A DNA stretch of 64,000 nt. Source: Halocaridina rubra (Eukaryota > Arthropoda > Malacostraca > Decapoda > Atyidae). The stretch lies in NCBI GenBank assembly GCA_037179515.1, contig JAXCGZ010007646.1, forward strand, positions 5,001-69,000, written 5' to 3'. The notes below the pieces were generated by a model. The model saw only the letters and a list, made by a program, of their open reading frames with translations. It made no database searches and was not told where the DNA came from. Below, in pieces: positions 51,120 to 62,920 of the stretch. A program made the translations under genes and the position numbers. Each line of letters opens with the position of its first letter. Position 1 is the stretch's first letter.

Positions 51120-51540
51120 CTGCGCACATTTAATGCACGCAACACAACTAGCATATATGTTGCATACATTTTATGCAGAGAACACAACTAGCATATATGC
51201 TGCGTACATTTAATGCAAAAAACACAACTAGCATTTATGTCGCATACATTTTATGCGGACAACACAACTAGCTTATATGTTGTACACAGTTAATGCACAC
51301 AACACAACTAGTATATATGTTGCATACATTTTATACAAACAAAATATTTAATGCACACAACATACTGAGCATGCATGTTGCGTACATTTAATGCATACAC
51401 CACATCTAGCATATATGTTGAGTACGTTTAATGCACACAAAACAGCTAGCATATATGCTGCATATGTTTAATGCAAACACAACCAGCATATATATTGCAT
51501 ACATTTAATGCACACAGCACAACTAGCTAGGGCTTGTACT
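51120..51540. repeat. About 41-bp tandem array, about ten copies, downstream of adenosine kinase
   Basis: ACAACTAGCATATATG and TACATTTAATGCA recur; it starts about 250 bp beyond the adenosine kinase stop and could lie in its 3' untranslated region. Confidence 0.85.
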
Positions 51541-51792
51541 TGTGGTACTCAGCAAAATGGAGCACCTTATGTAATAAACATGAGGTCACTTTGATCCTAT
51601 CAAATAAAAAGTTTATACCAAATATAACTGTGGATGCCGGCTGTTATAAATAATCCGTATATACACATACAGCGAGCACTCACTGTTACAATATAAGCAA
51701 AGTCTATTGAGGAATTGTTAAAAGTGGCATCAGTCGCGATAATTTATGGAAAACGCACGAATACCAATGTTGGAGATGTTTGTTTTCGCTTT

Positions 51793-54700
51793 TCAGTCTT
51801 CCGAGAGAAAAGTCGCTGGATACGTCGGTAGCGTGCAACCTTTTTGTTGCAGGAGCTGTTGAGCGGTCCAGATACCGCAATCAAGGCACTGGTCTAGAGG
51901 CAAACCTCTACTGAGAGCTGCTAAGAATCCACCTACGAAGGAGTCTCCAGCACCTGTTGTATCCACAATTTTCTTTGCACTTATAGAGGGTACCTGTCTC
52001 TCCTGAACAGTACCATTCAGTATGTATAATAGTGGACTAGGACCATTGGTAACTACCACCAACCTGGGCTTCTGATATTCTTCTCCGTTAGCAGCATTAG
52101 AGGAGGAATCACAGTATTCGTTAATTTTGCCGTTCGTAATGCCGTTGCATAAATTGTCAATGACCTCGTTCGGATTCACACCACTGAAATGCTCGTAGGA
52201 ATCTGAGCTTCCGTTGTCATCACTATTATCATCGCAAACCACTCTATTATTGTCTTTGTTTTTCACTTTTTTGCTTCCTCTGAGCACTCTCAGTGCTTGA
52301 CAGATATCTGGAATGATGCTGTTTGCTGCGTCAGAGAGCTGCGTGGATATCTTCTCCACATCGACGAACCTGTCCAGTGTTTTGTATTCTTCTGAGAAGC
52401 CAAATAGGATGTCGATGTAGGGTAGCAGTTCAGCTAATTCATTAGGATGGTTCTCGCAGACGTAGCTTCCACAGAGGTTGAAGATGAATGTCTTTTGGTG
52501 GGTGTGGGCGTATCTGGCCAGCTGAAAAGGAATGAAGTCCAGTATTAGATTTGCTGTTGAATATATCTAATATATGAAAATGTATCTGTTTTCTTTAAAT
52601 TTTTAAGCCATTTACCAGTTTATGTGCCACTATTAATCCTCATTTGAATGGGGGTGGGCACAGACAGGTTGGAGCTGGAGAATTAACACTGGATGCCCTT
52701 CCTAATGCCCCACAGCAGAGCGCTTGACCAGGGAAGTGACAAACACACTGCATGGCGTTAGGAAGGGCACCAAGCCTTAATTCTCCAGGCACAACCTGTA
52801 TGTGTCCACCCCTATTTGAATGGGGATTAATAGTGACATAAAACAACAATAATTTCCCAAATTTAAAGACAAGAAAATTCGCCTAAAAATAAAATTTCAA
52901 ATTATTATATTTAAAATATAAATATCAATGATTATGCAACTCATGTGCATTGATGTACAATAATCATTATGCACCTCTCCATCCATTCTTAATATACATG
53001 GTTGGAAAATACATATATGGCAAAAAATACATTTTCTGAACATTTTTCACTAAAAAATACATTATATCACTACAGTACTGTTTTTAAATAAATTTAAATT
53101 GTATTAGAAAAAGTTTAAAGTACAGTACAGTAAGCTAGGCATAATTCAAAGTAAACAGGAGGCTGGGAATAGATTATATGCAAAGTATATAAGAATTTTG
53201 ACTATAGGCAATTTCTGACCTACACGGGAAGTCGTGGAAGTAAATAATGGCATAAGATGAAGAACAAGTGTATATCTTACAGTAATACTCACTTGCATAG
53301 CTGTGTTAAAACTGTGAGTGATGAAATAGCCTTCTACATAGATGAATTCGGATTCTTCCAATACTGGAAGAAGGCTTGGAGTGAACACGTGTTCCGGTTC
53401 ACAAATGCTGGCAGCACCTATGTCAGCACATAAACAACGACAGGAACCCAGTACTAGAGCTACACAAGAACCTGTAGGCTGGGCATCAACTTCTACAAAT
53501 CTGGAAGATGTATAAGAAAGTTTATAATACAGTATAAAAAATTTGTAACCATTTTTTTTGTATTTATACATACTTCTTCTTCTTCCTTCGACCACATTAA
53601 TCTCACTGAATAGCAGGGTGGGCCGCTCAAGTCAACTTCCTCCACTTGTTCCTATCTCTTGCATCTCCCTCCTCCAATCCAACTTCAACCATATCCCTCC
53701 CCACCACGTCCATCCATATATACTGTACATATACAATAGCTGCAGTTTTTGTAAGGGTGCGGCCAAGTCTAAGCACACACATTCATCAGAACCAAACAGG
53801 TCTTGATCACTGATCTTAGCCTCTTGGGATAACAGGCTGCCATAGCTCCTCCCTCACCATCCTCCTTGGGTCACCAACAGGGTAAGTGGGCAAGGATCTT
53901 CTGATGTGAGGTTCAACAGCAGTAACTGGCTTACCTCAAGAGCTTCATCTCATAATGACCCTCTCACACCAACCCATTTCATCTTACTGGGCCAGCAGGT
54001 GTGAGAAAAATTATTGGAGGGATTTCTCACATCTGCTAGCCATTGGAGTATAACTATGATCCGATGTTATGTCACTGACTCCCTTTTCTACTATGGGCTA
54101 GGACTGTACCTTTTTTCAAAGAAATTTGGTTTTGGGAGTGCGACCGTTACCCTGAATTAATGCCCTTTTTAATTCTCATACAGTGGCGGGTCTTGAACCA
54201 ACGCCTTAATGAATCAAAGTTGCGAGCGCTAACAACTTAGCCATGGTAGCCCATTGGAGTATAAGTAACATTAATAATTATCCATTAGCTTACTTTACAG
54301 TATGAAAAATTTAATATTAGCAATAGTTAGAGCACTCAGCTTGGGATGTGGGAAACCCACGTCTGAGCCCACCATAGAGCATTAGGAAGGGGATCCAGCC
54401 TTAATGCCTCAGCTCAAAATTGTCAGTATCCACTGATGTTTAATAATGATATATAAAACGACAAAGTACTCCCACATCAACAACCTACAAAAAAGTTAAT
54501 ACTTCCATAAAGGGAATATCTTGGTAAGGAAGATGAGGTTTCCATTATTTATCATCTATATTCCTTTTTCCCCCAGACAGGGGGTCAAAAATACCTCCTC
54601 TGTGTTTTGCAGTGTGTTGCAAAAATCAACTAAATAGGGCAGAACAAGGGGACTAGGAATCCTCTCCTTTGTAGTTTCATCCCACAAAGTAAGTGTTTTG

Positions 54701-57700
54701 TTTTGACTTAGCTAACCCCCTTATATGACGAATTAGACTTTGTATAGAGACGCAGATATTTCCTAGTAAAGGAGTCAAGGAAGCTTAATTTCACAAACAA
54801 AGAGTTATCAATGGCTCAAAATCAATACAACATAATGATCAGTACACCAATATCACTTGGTAAGACACCGTCCTTTAACAACTGTGCGTAATATTTTTTG
54901 CCGTTCATGTGTCGCTTTTAATCCCCCTTTGAATGGGAGTGGACACAGACAGGTTGGAGGTGGGGAAATAAGGATGAATGTCCTTCCTAACGCCCCGTAG
55001 TGGGTTCCAATACAGACTTGTCCTTTCCCAAGTCGATCACTCTAACCACCGCTACTGCAGTCATAAAATATGATCTAAGGAAGTGAAGCCATGTTAATTC
55101 TAATAGTAAACAGGAGTGCACATACGTATAAACATATGCATAAAGTGTGCTCTGTACCTGGTAATAACCCCACTACTCTGAGTAATAGATGAGAGTCGCT
55201 TGGCTTCATCGTCCTTTCCAATCCCTCCAACAAACACCACTCGATTAGGCTCACCCAATACCCAGCAAAATACTCGCGACGAGTTCAGAGCACATCCTCC
55301 CGCTGTGTACTCGACCGGATATCTGGAAATGGAATGTACCATTAACCAACTGCCAATTGTGATATTACAGCTGCAAATGTTTTAGACTTAAATAGGACTG
55401 TCCTGGGGAGTTCCATGTTAAGTTTTTCTTCAGTTGCAGATCCTTTCCTAAGTCTATATCTACACGGAATATTCTTGGATATTCGTTACATACGTCTTCT
55501 TATCCCTTCACATCTGACAAGTCACAACTCTCCCCATCTCTGTTTCTGTTTACTTTATGTTTCTTCGCGGCCAAGCCAGATGAGGGCAATTTTCTTCGTC
55601 AGTCCTGGTGTCATTCTCTTTTAAAAAAATTCGCTTTTAAAAACATATCAAAACATGATATAAAGTAACAGAAAAATTGGTTTATATATACATCTATGAC
55701 ATCAAGGTAAATCCCATGGGAAGACAGATACAGTAATCCCTCCTTTATTGCGGGTGTTACGTTCCGGGACCGCCCGTGATAGGTGAAAATCCGCCTAGTA
55801 GCAGCACCATATTTTACATTTATTTTTACCTTTATAAACCCTCCCTGCACTGTTAACAACTCACTCTTTACTTTATTAATAACAGCGCGCAAGCGTAAAG
55901 TTATATGAGTGTGACAGGTAAGTTTACCATAAATAACAGTGCGCAAGCGTAAAGCTATATGAGCGTGATAGGTATGTTTACCGTGAATAACCTATACATT
56001 CTGTACAAAAATAATATCTATAATAATAACACATTATCATAACAATAATGATAATACAGTAACTTTATGAGACTAACATGTGAGAGCAGAGAGGGGTACA
56101 GTAATAATGATGATGACGTTTACATACTGCACAGCCGATGACAGCACGAAAGGCGCACACGTAATAACTGAATGGGTGAGGCGAGACAAGGGAAGATGCT
56201 GGAAGGATCAAGCTTCAATCAAACAGCCAATCAGACCCCAGGATACAAAATATAATTCTGTGATTAGTCGTCTCCCACCCATCAGCCAATATCATCCCGT
56301 GTACTATCTCACGTTGGTGCTACCCTTTGTGTTTTCCAAGACGAAGATATCTAAGCAGCACACACCGTACCGGTATCATATTTTATATGGTGCAATACTG
56401 TGAGTTACATGTTTAAATTTATGTTTTTATTACTATTTTTTAGTTTTATTATTCTTAGGCTAGGAAATACTTTTTTGATCAATAAAATTATGAAAATACT
56501 GGATATTTTAATATATCCACATAGTGTGGATTCCCGCGATATACCCAGAAAATCTGTGATATAAAATACATATGCTCGCCATAAAAACCCGTGATGCACT
56601 GAATCCACAGAAGGTGAACCGCGATATAGCGAGGGATTACTGTATACTGTATAGCTAATCTGTTATGCATTTCTAATAACAGATAAAACCATTCCTTAAA
56701 TCCCAAGAAAAATTACTTCAAATTACAGGTTCAAATGCAAATAAGCCTCTTTGTATACTGTAATTATTTTTAGTTAAGGAGATTCAAGTGGGTTAAAATA
56801 CTTAACTCAGCGGTTGACAGACTCGCAATCGAGCACACCATGGGGAACTAGGAAGGGCTTTAAGCCTTAATTCCCCAGCTCTAACTTGTCTGTGTTCCCC
56901 CTATAATGGGGACTAATAGCGAGACATAAAACAGGTTTAAGAAGAATCAGAACAGAAAAGTTATACTGAGTAGCTTACTGTCTGGTAACTAAACTGAAGA
57001 GAGCTCTCTGTTTTTCGTTGACTTCCAACTGCCCGTCCACCGGAAGATGAAATTTCTCATGTAAGGTTTTGTCTTTAACAACTGCCGTTATATCAAGTAA
57101 TGGATTTCCAAAGGCCAACAGAAGAGTGTGAGGTCTTTCTCCATTCTGAAAGAAAACGTTTTATAATAAATACTGTGTATACTGAACATAATAGAATGAA
57201 CTAGAGATCGCAAGCATATTTTACACACTGGTTAGAGGGTTCGAATCAGGAAGAAGTAACCCGTGTCGAGCCCACTAAGGGATGTTGGGATGAGCATTCA
57301 GCCTTAATTCCACAGCTCCAACTTGTCTGTGTCCACCTGCATTTGAATACAGATTGGTACGGCCACATAACAGGGTAAAAAAATTGGGATCAAAACTTGT
57401 AAAAAGAATAAAGCAATGCCTTTCTAAACTCATGTTTGAGCTCACGATGGGGCGTAAGAGAGAGCATCCAGTCTTGATTCCCCAGCTCCAAACTGTCTGA
57501 GTTCAACCCCCATCAAATGAAGATTCATGGTGACAAAAAACGGCAAAAAATAAAAAAACTGATCTCAAGATCTGTAAACTTAATACATTAATGCCTTTTA
57601 TAAACTGACAAAATATTGGTAACTACAGTATTGCTAATTTGGTATATTATATGGCCTTATCCCTAAATATGTTGTTAATAACCAGTTTTTCTACATATGA

Positions 57701-60595
57701 TGAGCACTATTTCATGATAGTTTGGATATTTAAAATAAAATTTAGAAATTAAAGTATAGAGATATGATCAGTTTTCCGTCATGGATGCCCTTTTTTGTTA
57801 AGGGATAGGACAGTGCCTTCTTGTGAGGGGCTATGGTATTGGCAAGTTCGACCATGACTGGCCTTAAATTCACAGCCTGACGAATCAAAGTCACTAGTGT
57901 TACCACTCGGCCACAGAATTGTGTACTGTATAGTAGTTTCACTAATTATGGCGTGCATGACTTTGATTTGTCAGGTTGGGGGTTTGAGGAACGCCACGGT
58001 CTGAAGTTAGAAAGGGCATTCACTCAAAATAATGACTGCTCTTGGCAAAACCAAATCCTTCGCAAGAAGGCACTGTCCTAGCCCTTAGTAGAAGAGGGAG
58101 TCTGTGACGTAAAACTGGATCATAGTAGTTTCATTAATTAGTGTGACACAGTAGTTACAACTTCCCTTCTCAAAGTCAAAGTAATACATTAGACACAGTC
58201 ATATGTCTCTTATTGTTTAAGAGACTTTGATGATGAAATATTTAATACAATAGTGTAATAATGCCAGTGCTGTACTGCAATACTGAGTTGTACATTTTTA
58301 TATTTCATTTTTTTCCTACCTTATCTTTTTTCCTTTTCTTCATTAAATTATTTCCCCTGCTGGAGCCATCTGGTTTACAGACTTCGAATTTTTCCAGCTG
58401 GGTTTGTTGCTTGGCTTGTGATAATAATATAAATAATAATATGACTACAAAAGTCATTTGTCCTCTTTCAGTACACAATATCAATTGTGAAATTTTACTG
58501 CGACTAGGGTACTGGCAAAAGTGCAGGAAATCGCACATAGATTTATATCCTAGGTATATTGTGTCCAAGAAATGGGACTGTGGTAGCGCAGTGATGAGAG
58601 CACTAACTCAGGAAGTGACACCCCTGTGTTTGAGCCCCATGTGGGAAGTTGGGAAGAGCATCCAGCCATCATTCCACAGTTCAAATCTGCCTATGTCCAC
58701 CTCCATTTGAACAGAGATTGGTAGTGACAAAAAAACGGCCTCCCTAAAGAAAAAATCATGGCACTTGGAAAAAAATTCCAGGTAACCAATTACATCCCAA
58801 GAGGCAAAATGTGGACTGGCGTTTCTAGATGAAGAGTAGCTGTAAGTGCAAAACAATAAGCCACATCTCTGTAATAACAAGTAACAAAGCCAACAGTTAG
58901 AAACTGTATTAATCACATCTCTGTAACAGCCAGTAACAAAACACTACATCAAAAATGGTATCCAAAATAACCAGTAACAAAATGCAACTTCATTAGAGAA
59001 CTATATTAATCATGGCTTCCTAATACCTAATAACAAAACACAACTTCATTTGATTGTATTAACCACATCGTAATAACCAGTAACGAATTGCAACTTCATT
59101 AGAGTGTATTAATCACTTCTCCATTCTTCTTCTTCGTCTACATCTTTTCCCACATAATAACCAGTAATGGAACGCACCTTCAGCAGACAGTATTAACCAC
59201 ATCTCTGTAATAACGAATAACTAAATGAAACTTCATTAGAATACCATATTACCAATGTCTTTGTAATAACCAGTAACAGAATGCTACTTCATCAGTAAAA
59301 ACAAGGGGGCAGGAAATATTTTTCATTCCAATAACACACCAACTATGGAATCACCCTTATCCTATGATACCAGTGACGTAAAACTTAGACAATAGCAGGG
59401 AAGATCTGTAATCTGTGAACCTGCAACTTTTTCCAATAACTTGCACAGTGGCTGAGTGGTCATTGTGAGTGATCTGGAGTTGACAGACTAATGATCAAAA
59501 CCAAAGTGGGGTGCTAGGAAGCGTACACAGCTTGTTTCCACCCTCATAATGAGGACTAAAAGTGACATGAAACGTGGATTTTTTTTAATCTGCTTATGTT
59601 TATATATACACCCCCGCCCTGTTTGTGCTCAAAGACAAATATTGAAAATATGTCACATTCTTAAAATATTACCAAACTTACAGGACCTTGTAAAACTGAG
59701 TGTCCCCAGGGTACTCTAGGGTTACTCATATTTACAAGGCAAGTCACCTAACCTAACTATTTACAGGGTTATTTAGCTTTACCTGGGGTGTTACTGATCA
59801 TTACAAACTATAACTGATATTCTGGTGCCTTCACATTCAAGGTTGTCTTTAGGAAGAGTGCCAAGTATGTCATTATCAACGTTGGTATTATGCAATGCTC
59901 AGCCTGCACAATCAGTCACAAATTTCAGAATCTTTTAGCAATATCGGTTCTTCTCTGTCTCTGAGTCCCGTCTGGCACTTAATTCTAAACTTATATTATT
60001 TCCTGGGGTTTACTGGCACGATTAAATATGGCCTAATTTAATAAATTCATTATGATCATTTTTGGTGAAAGATGGACAAAGCATCAAATATATCTAGATA
60101 TATATAATTTTCATAAAATTGCAAATTTGCATCGCTTTCGGATTTCTTGTATGTGGGATGAGGTGATTTTTTTTCCAACGTACAGAAAAAAACATTAATT
60201 ATTTACTAATTTTCATTCACAACCTAACCTTGTCTGATGAGAGCTAAATAACTCATATTTTTCTTGCAGTGACTGATATATTAATTATATTTATAATTAT
60301 TATATCATTATATTTCTCAAGTGCCATATTATAGTGTTTATGCCCGGGCCCGGCATGTGCAACTTGGGGGCGTGCCAAATCTTGGGCCTCTTCGAAAACA
60401 AATGGCCCTCATGTTGATCAGCTGATCAAGGTACTACAATACAGCCAAATGACCTTAAGGGCCAGGTAATTACCCATACAGTACCTGCAGTTCCAGGGCA
60501 CTTGAGCAATTAGCCAATTACATTTGCGAATAAACCAGACGGTGCCATAAAAGGTTATACAACACGAACGTCTATTCACTCACCTGAAGTGCCAT
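51793..60595 (-). CDS. Adenosine kinase, 5 exons, 426 aa, with long insertion
   Basis: Exons in transcript order: 60595-60584 (MALQ only), 57145-56979, 55322-55158, 53500-53293, 52521-51793 (stop TGA). Phases are consistent, giving 427 codons. This is a PfkB/ribokinase-family sugar kinase that phosphorylates adenosine to AMP. Seen motifs: FGNPLLDI near the N-terminus, the GG motif in EYTAGGCALNSSR, VGGIGKDD, QPTGSCVALV, and the C-terminal signature VDTTGAGDSFVGGFLAAL, whose last Asp (about 377) is the catalytic base by family analogy. The C-terminus (GCTLPTYPA) matches the adenosine kinase ending. Human ADK is 362 aa; the extra length is a low-complexity Asp/Asn/Ser-rich insertion at about 268-332 within the last exon, between DILFG and RLVVVTNGPSP. 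The first coding exon is only 12 nt and intron 1 is 3.4 kb. Confidence 0.92.
52622..52845. repeat. Head-to-head inverted pair of SINE-B, both lacking heads
   Basis: Minus piece 52622-52712 joins at CCACAGCAGAGCGCTTGAC to a plus piece ending TAATAGTGACATAAAAC. Adenosine kinase intron 4. Confidence 0.75.
52975..53270. mobile_element. MITE-A copy
   Basis: ATACATGGTTGGAAAATACA, GCTAGGCATAATTCAAAGTA and CATAAGATGAAGAACAAGTG followed by TA. It sits 22 bp below the donor of adenosine kinase exon 4. Confidence 0.7.
53810..53965 (-). repeat. Repeat D, inverted copy
   Basis: The reverse complement reads CCCACTTACCCTGTTGGTGA then CCCAAGGAGGATGG. Adenosine kinase intron 3. Confidence 0.58.
54062..54252 (-). 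repeat. SINE-A, diverged full copy
   Basis: GATGTTATGTCACTGACTCC to GGCTACCATGGCTAAGTTGT (reverse complement head). Adenosine kinase intron 3. Confidence 0.74.
54310..54465 (+). repeat. SINE-B copy
   Basis: AGTTAGAGCACTCAGCTTGG to AATGATATATAAAACGAC. Adenosine kinase intron 3. Confidence 0.72.
54900..55065 (-). repeat. SINE-B, well-preserved
   Basis: TCATGTGTCGCTTTTAATCC to ACCACCGCTACTGCAGTC. Confidence 0.78.
55480..55625 (+). repeat. Repeat E copy
   Basis: ACATCTGACAAGTCACAACT, GCCAAGCCAGATGAGGGCAA, CAGTCCTGGTGTCATTCTC. Confidence 0.64.
55731..56642. mobile_element. Pogo/Tigger-like non-autonomous element (912 bp) with TIRs and TA duplication
   Basis: Left end CAGTAATCCCTCCTTTATTG and the reverse complement of the right end (CAGTAATCCCTCGCTATATC) match over the first 12 bases and again partly after that. 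Both ends abut TA (55729-55730 and 56643-56644), the Tc1/mariner-pogo target site. The interior has no transposase. It contains a tandem 57-bp duplication (about 55880-55990, with GCGCAAGCGTAAAG). It lies in adenosine kinase intron 2. Confidence 0.85.
56780..56940 (+). repeat. SINE-B copy
   Basis: GGGTTAAAATACTTAACTCA to TAGCGAGACATAAAAC, ending 39 bp before adenosine kinase exon 2. Confidence 0.72.
57215..57545 (+). repeat. Two SINE-B copies
   Basis: 57220-57375 (GGTTAGAGGGTTCGAATCAG) and 57425-57545 (CTCATGTTTGAGCTCACGAT, head-truncated). Confidence 0.72.
57766..58128. repeat. Inverted pair of SINE-A copies, head to head
   Basis: A minus copy (57766-57918) and a plus copy (about 57950-58128, ending GACGTAAAACTGG) face each other with about 30 bp between their heads, so the transcript could fold into a long hairpin. 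Adenosine kinase intron 1. Confidence 0.75.
58570..58735 (+). repeat. SINE-B, well-preserved
   Basis: GGGACTGTGGTAGCGCAGTG to TGGTAGTGACAAAAAAAC. Confidence 0.77.
58860..59300. repeat. Tandem array, about 55-bp unit, in adenosine kinase intron 1
   Basis: TAACCAGTAACAAAA and AACTTCATTAGAGTGTATTA recur about eight times. Confidence 0.78.
59126..59154 (-). mobile_element. Orphan about 25-bp LINE 3' end
   Basis: TTCTTCTTCGTCTACATCTT and the next TTCCCAC are identical to 6069-6093, the terminal end of the TSD-flanked insert, but nothing else of that element is present. It sits in a tandem array in adenosine kinase intron 1. Confidence 0.55.
59440..59575 (+). repeat. SINE-B, diverged
   Basis: GCACAGTGGCTGAGTGGTCA head, AAAAGTGACATGAAACGTGG end. 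Confidence 0.65.
59690..59830. repeat. Repeat F copy
   Basis: CTAGGGTTACTCATATTTAC, ACCTAACCTAAC and CAGGGTTATTTAGCTTTACC match 41380-41450. Adenosine kinase intron 1. Confidence 0.6.
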
Positions 60596-60703
60596 GATGA
60601 ATATGGAGACGCTCACGAGTGGCCTTACGCGACGACAGTCACATAGACTCTGAGGTTATGCAGACGAAATCGGTCACAGACAGGTCGCAGTAGCGGTCGT
60701 CAA

Positions 60704-60748
60704 TGACGTCATATTTTTTTTTTGTTTACAGCCGTTGCCTAGCAACGG
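60704..60748. promoter_or_regulatory. CRE octamer plus X-box-like palindrome upstream of adenosine kinase
   Basis: TGACGTCA (60704-60711) is a perfect CREB/ATF-type octamer. At 60732-60748 the sequence CCGTTGCCTAGCAACGG is a 7+7 bp palindrome around three bases and resembles RFX X-box sites (GTTGCC..AGCAAC). Both lie 110-155 bp upstream of the adenosine kinase ATG (60595, minus strand), where a promoter is expected. They are seen directly; binding and direction are inference. Confidence 0.5.
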
Positions 60749-61134
60749 AACGACGCCATGAGTGTCTTATCAGCATGAATAGCGTTAAAGTAATAATAAA
60801 ATAACGTTTCTTTGTTAAAATTATATGATTTGATAAGTTTTTATGAGAGTAATATAATAGTTACCCTTTAAATTATGAATATTGACAAATAAAATATGAA
60901 CTTGCGCATTCTTCTTCTTCTTTTAAATAAATCAGCGAGTTTAAGCGTGCGGTAGCGTGCGTATGCAGAGAACTACGTAATACAAATGGGTTTGAAAGGT
61001 AACTTCCGTTCCACCATTTCATCATTTTTATTTTTCCTTAAATTTCATCTTGTATTAAGATTCTCTCTGTATTATCAAGTCTATTGGTATTTTAATATAT
61101 ACCGTCATCGAACATATGTTCCTCTATCTATTCA

Positions 61135-61196
61135 TGTCTGAGGTTAGCTAGGGCATGCACTCAGGGTAACGATTACATCTGCCAAAACAAGTCCTT
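61135..61196 (+). repeat. SINE-A fragment
   Basis: TGTCTGAGGTTAGCTAGGGC to CAAAACAAGTCCTTG only. Confidence 0.7.
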
Positions 61197-61229
61197 GACA
61201 CTAAATGGTGATGATATTATATATAGTGA

Positions 61230-61425
61230 TGATCCGATTTTACGTCACGTACTCTCTTTCAAAGTAAGGGCTTAGAACGGTGTTCCCTTTCGAAGGGCTT
61301 TGGTTTAGGCAGAATGAGATCGTTACCCCGAGTGAATGCCCTTTCTAACCTCAGACTATGTTGGGTCTCGAACTGACGACCTGATGAATCATAGTAGCAC
61401 TCTCTGCCACCTGGTTACGGGTTTA
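61230..61425 (-). repeat. SINE-A, diverged full copy
   Basis: GATCCGATTTTACGTCACGT to GCAGAGAGTGCTAC (reverse complement head). Intergenic. Confidence 0.74.
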
Positions 61426-61621
61426 AATGGCTAATATAACCTGATATTTGACAGGAATTAACCTTATCCTGGTGGTTACCTGACTGATGACTAGTTTTCC
61501 CATTCTGTAGCATTTTTTTCTAATTATTTGATTTGAATATTATTAACATAAACTAGACTTTTCATATAGTCATTTGTTTCAAAGATGATTGAATACTTTA
61601 AGGAATACTTTCGTAATTAAA

Positions 61622-61829
<208 letters not shown>

Positions 61830-61847
61830 ACACACTCACACGCACCA

Positions 61848-61935
61848 GGAGACGGGTATTACGAGCCGAGGGTTGTTTCCCAAAAGTACAAGTAGGTAAT
61901 TACAATTATGTAATTACACGCACATACATACACAC
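61848..61935 (+). repeat. LINE 3' untranslated fragment
   Basis: CCAGGAGACGGGTATTACGA and the trailing AGGTAATTACA repeat match the 3' ends at about 35435 and 49190. It follows directly on a 205-bp (AT)n array. Confidence 0.6.
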
Positions 61936-62185
61936 TAATGTATGTCGTCTGCTAGATCTTTATATTTTGGTATTATACCGCCACCTGTCTCTCAACTTTA
62001 GACAGTCACGTGGATAAAAAATCGACAAATATTGAGTCGAGAAAGTTTTAGATATTAATATGTGACCCAAGAAAATGCTGTGAATACAGTAATTAGGTCA
62101 TAAAGCTACAAAATGATACACGAGAGTGCTATTGTTCAGTTGATTCTACATTTGTTGTTGCTGAGGTCAAAATATGTTCTGTAGA

Positions 62186-62370
62186 GGTTGTGATGGTCAA
62201 GTGGTAACACTCGCGACTTTGATTCGGCTGAGGTTCGGTTTCATTGGTCTGAGGTTAGGGAATTCACTCATGGTAACGGTCGTGCTTGCCAAAACAAAAG
62301 TCCCTCGCAAGAAAGCAGTTTCCTAGCCGTAAGTAGAATAGGGAAACCGTGACGTAAAACCGGCCACAAT
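62186..62370 (+). repeat. SINE-A, full copy, well-preserved head
   Basis: GTTGTGATGGTCAAGTGGTA (A-box), GCGACTTTGATTCGGCTG, body and GACGTAAAACCGGCCACA. Confidence 0.78.
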
Positions 62371-62594
62371 GGATGGGAAAACAGCTGCAGAGAGACGCGG
62401 ATAGATAGAAAACTGCACCAAGTCTGCAGTATCAGTACAAGGTAAGCATAAAATGTGGAAGGAATGCATTTGCTGAACAATGATAATAGGAATTTTTGTA
62501 AGTTTTCATGTCATATTCTTGTGTGTTTGCCATAATTTGCACACTTCAGATCCGTTTATTATTATTATTATTATTGTTATTATTATTATTTTTT

Positions 62595-62920
62595 TAGTGA
62601 ATCGAGAATGCCATTTGTTTTAAAATGTCACATTATTATGTTTTAAAAACCCGGTATTTTTGTACGAGTTCACCCTTAATATATGTTATAGGAAATATCT
62701 ATTTCTTCTAAAAGATAGATAGATAGATAGATAGAAACAATGTTATTTTAAGCATTGACTTCTCACCTCGTTTTTTTTTTTTTTTTTTTTTTTTTTTAGT
62801 GAATCAAGAATGCCCTTTGTTTTAAAATGTCACATTATTATGTTTTAAAAACCCGGTATTTTTGTACGAGTTCACCCTTAAGATTATGTTATAGGAAATA
62901 TCTTTTTCTTCTAAAATATT
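62595..62920. repeat. Direct duplication, 120-bp units 202 bp apart
   Basis: TTTAAAATGTCACATTATTA and the following ACCCGGTATTTTTGTACGAG occur near 62620 and 62822, almost identical. The left copy follows a T-rich stretch and the right copy a T27 tract. Confidence 0.85.

Noticed and set aside
56080..56403. 107-codon frame
   Set aside because: Entirely inside the non-autonomous pogo-like element; no transposase motifs.
62186..62260. SINE heads considered as functional tRNA genes
   Set aside because: A- and B-box-like elements are present but the acceptor stems do not pair and the body continues as a SINE; none folds as a standard tRNA by eye.
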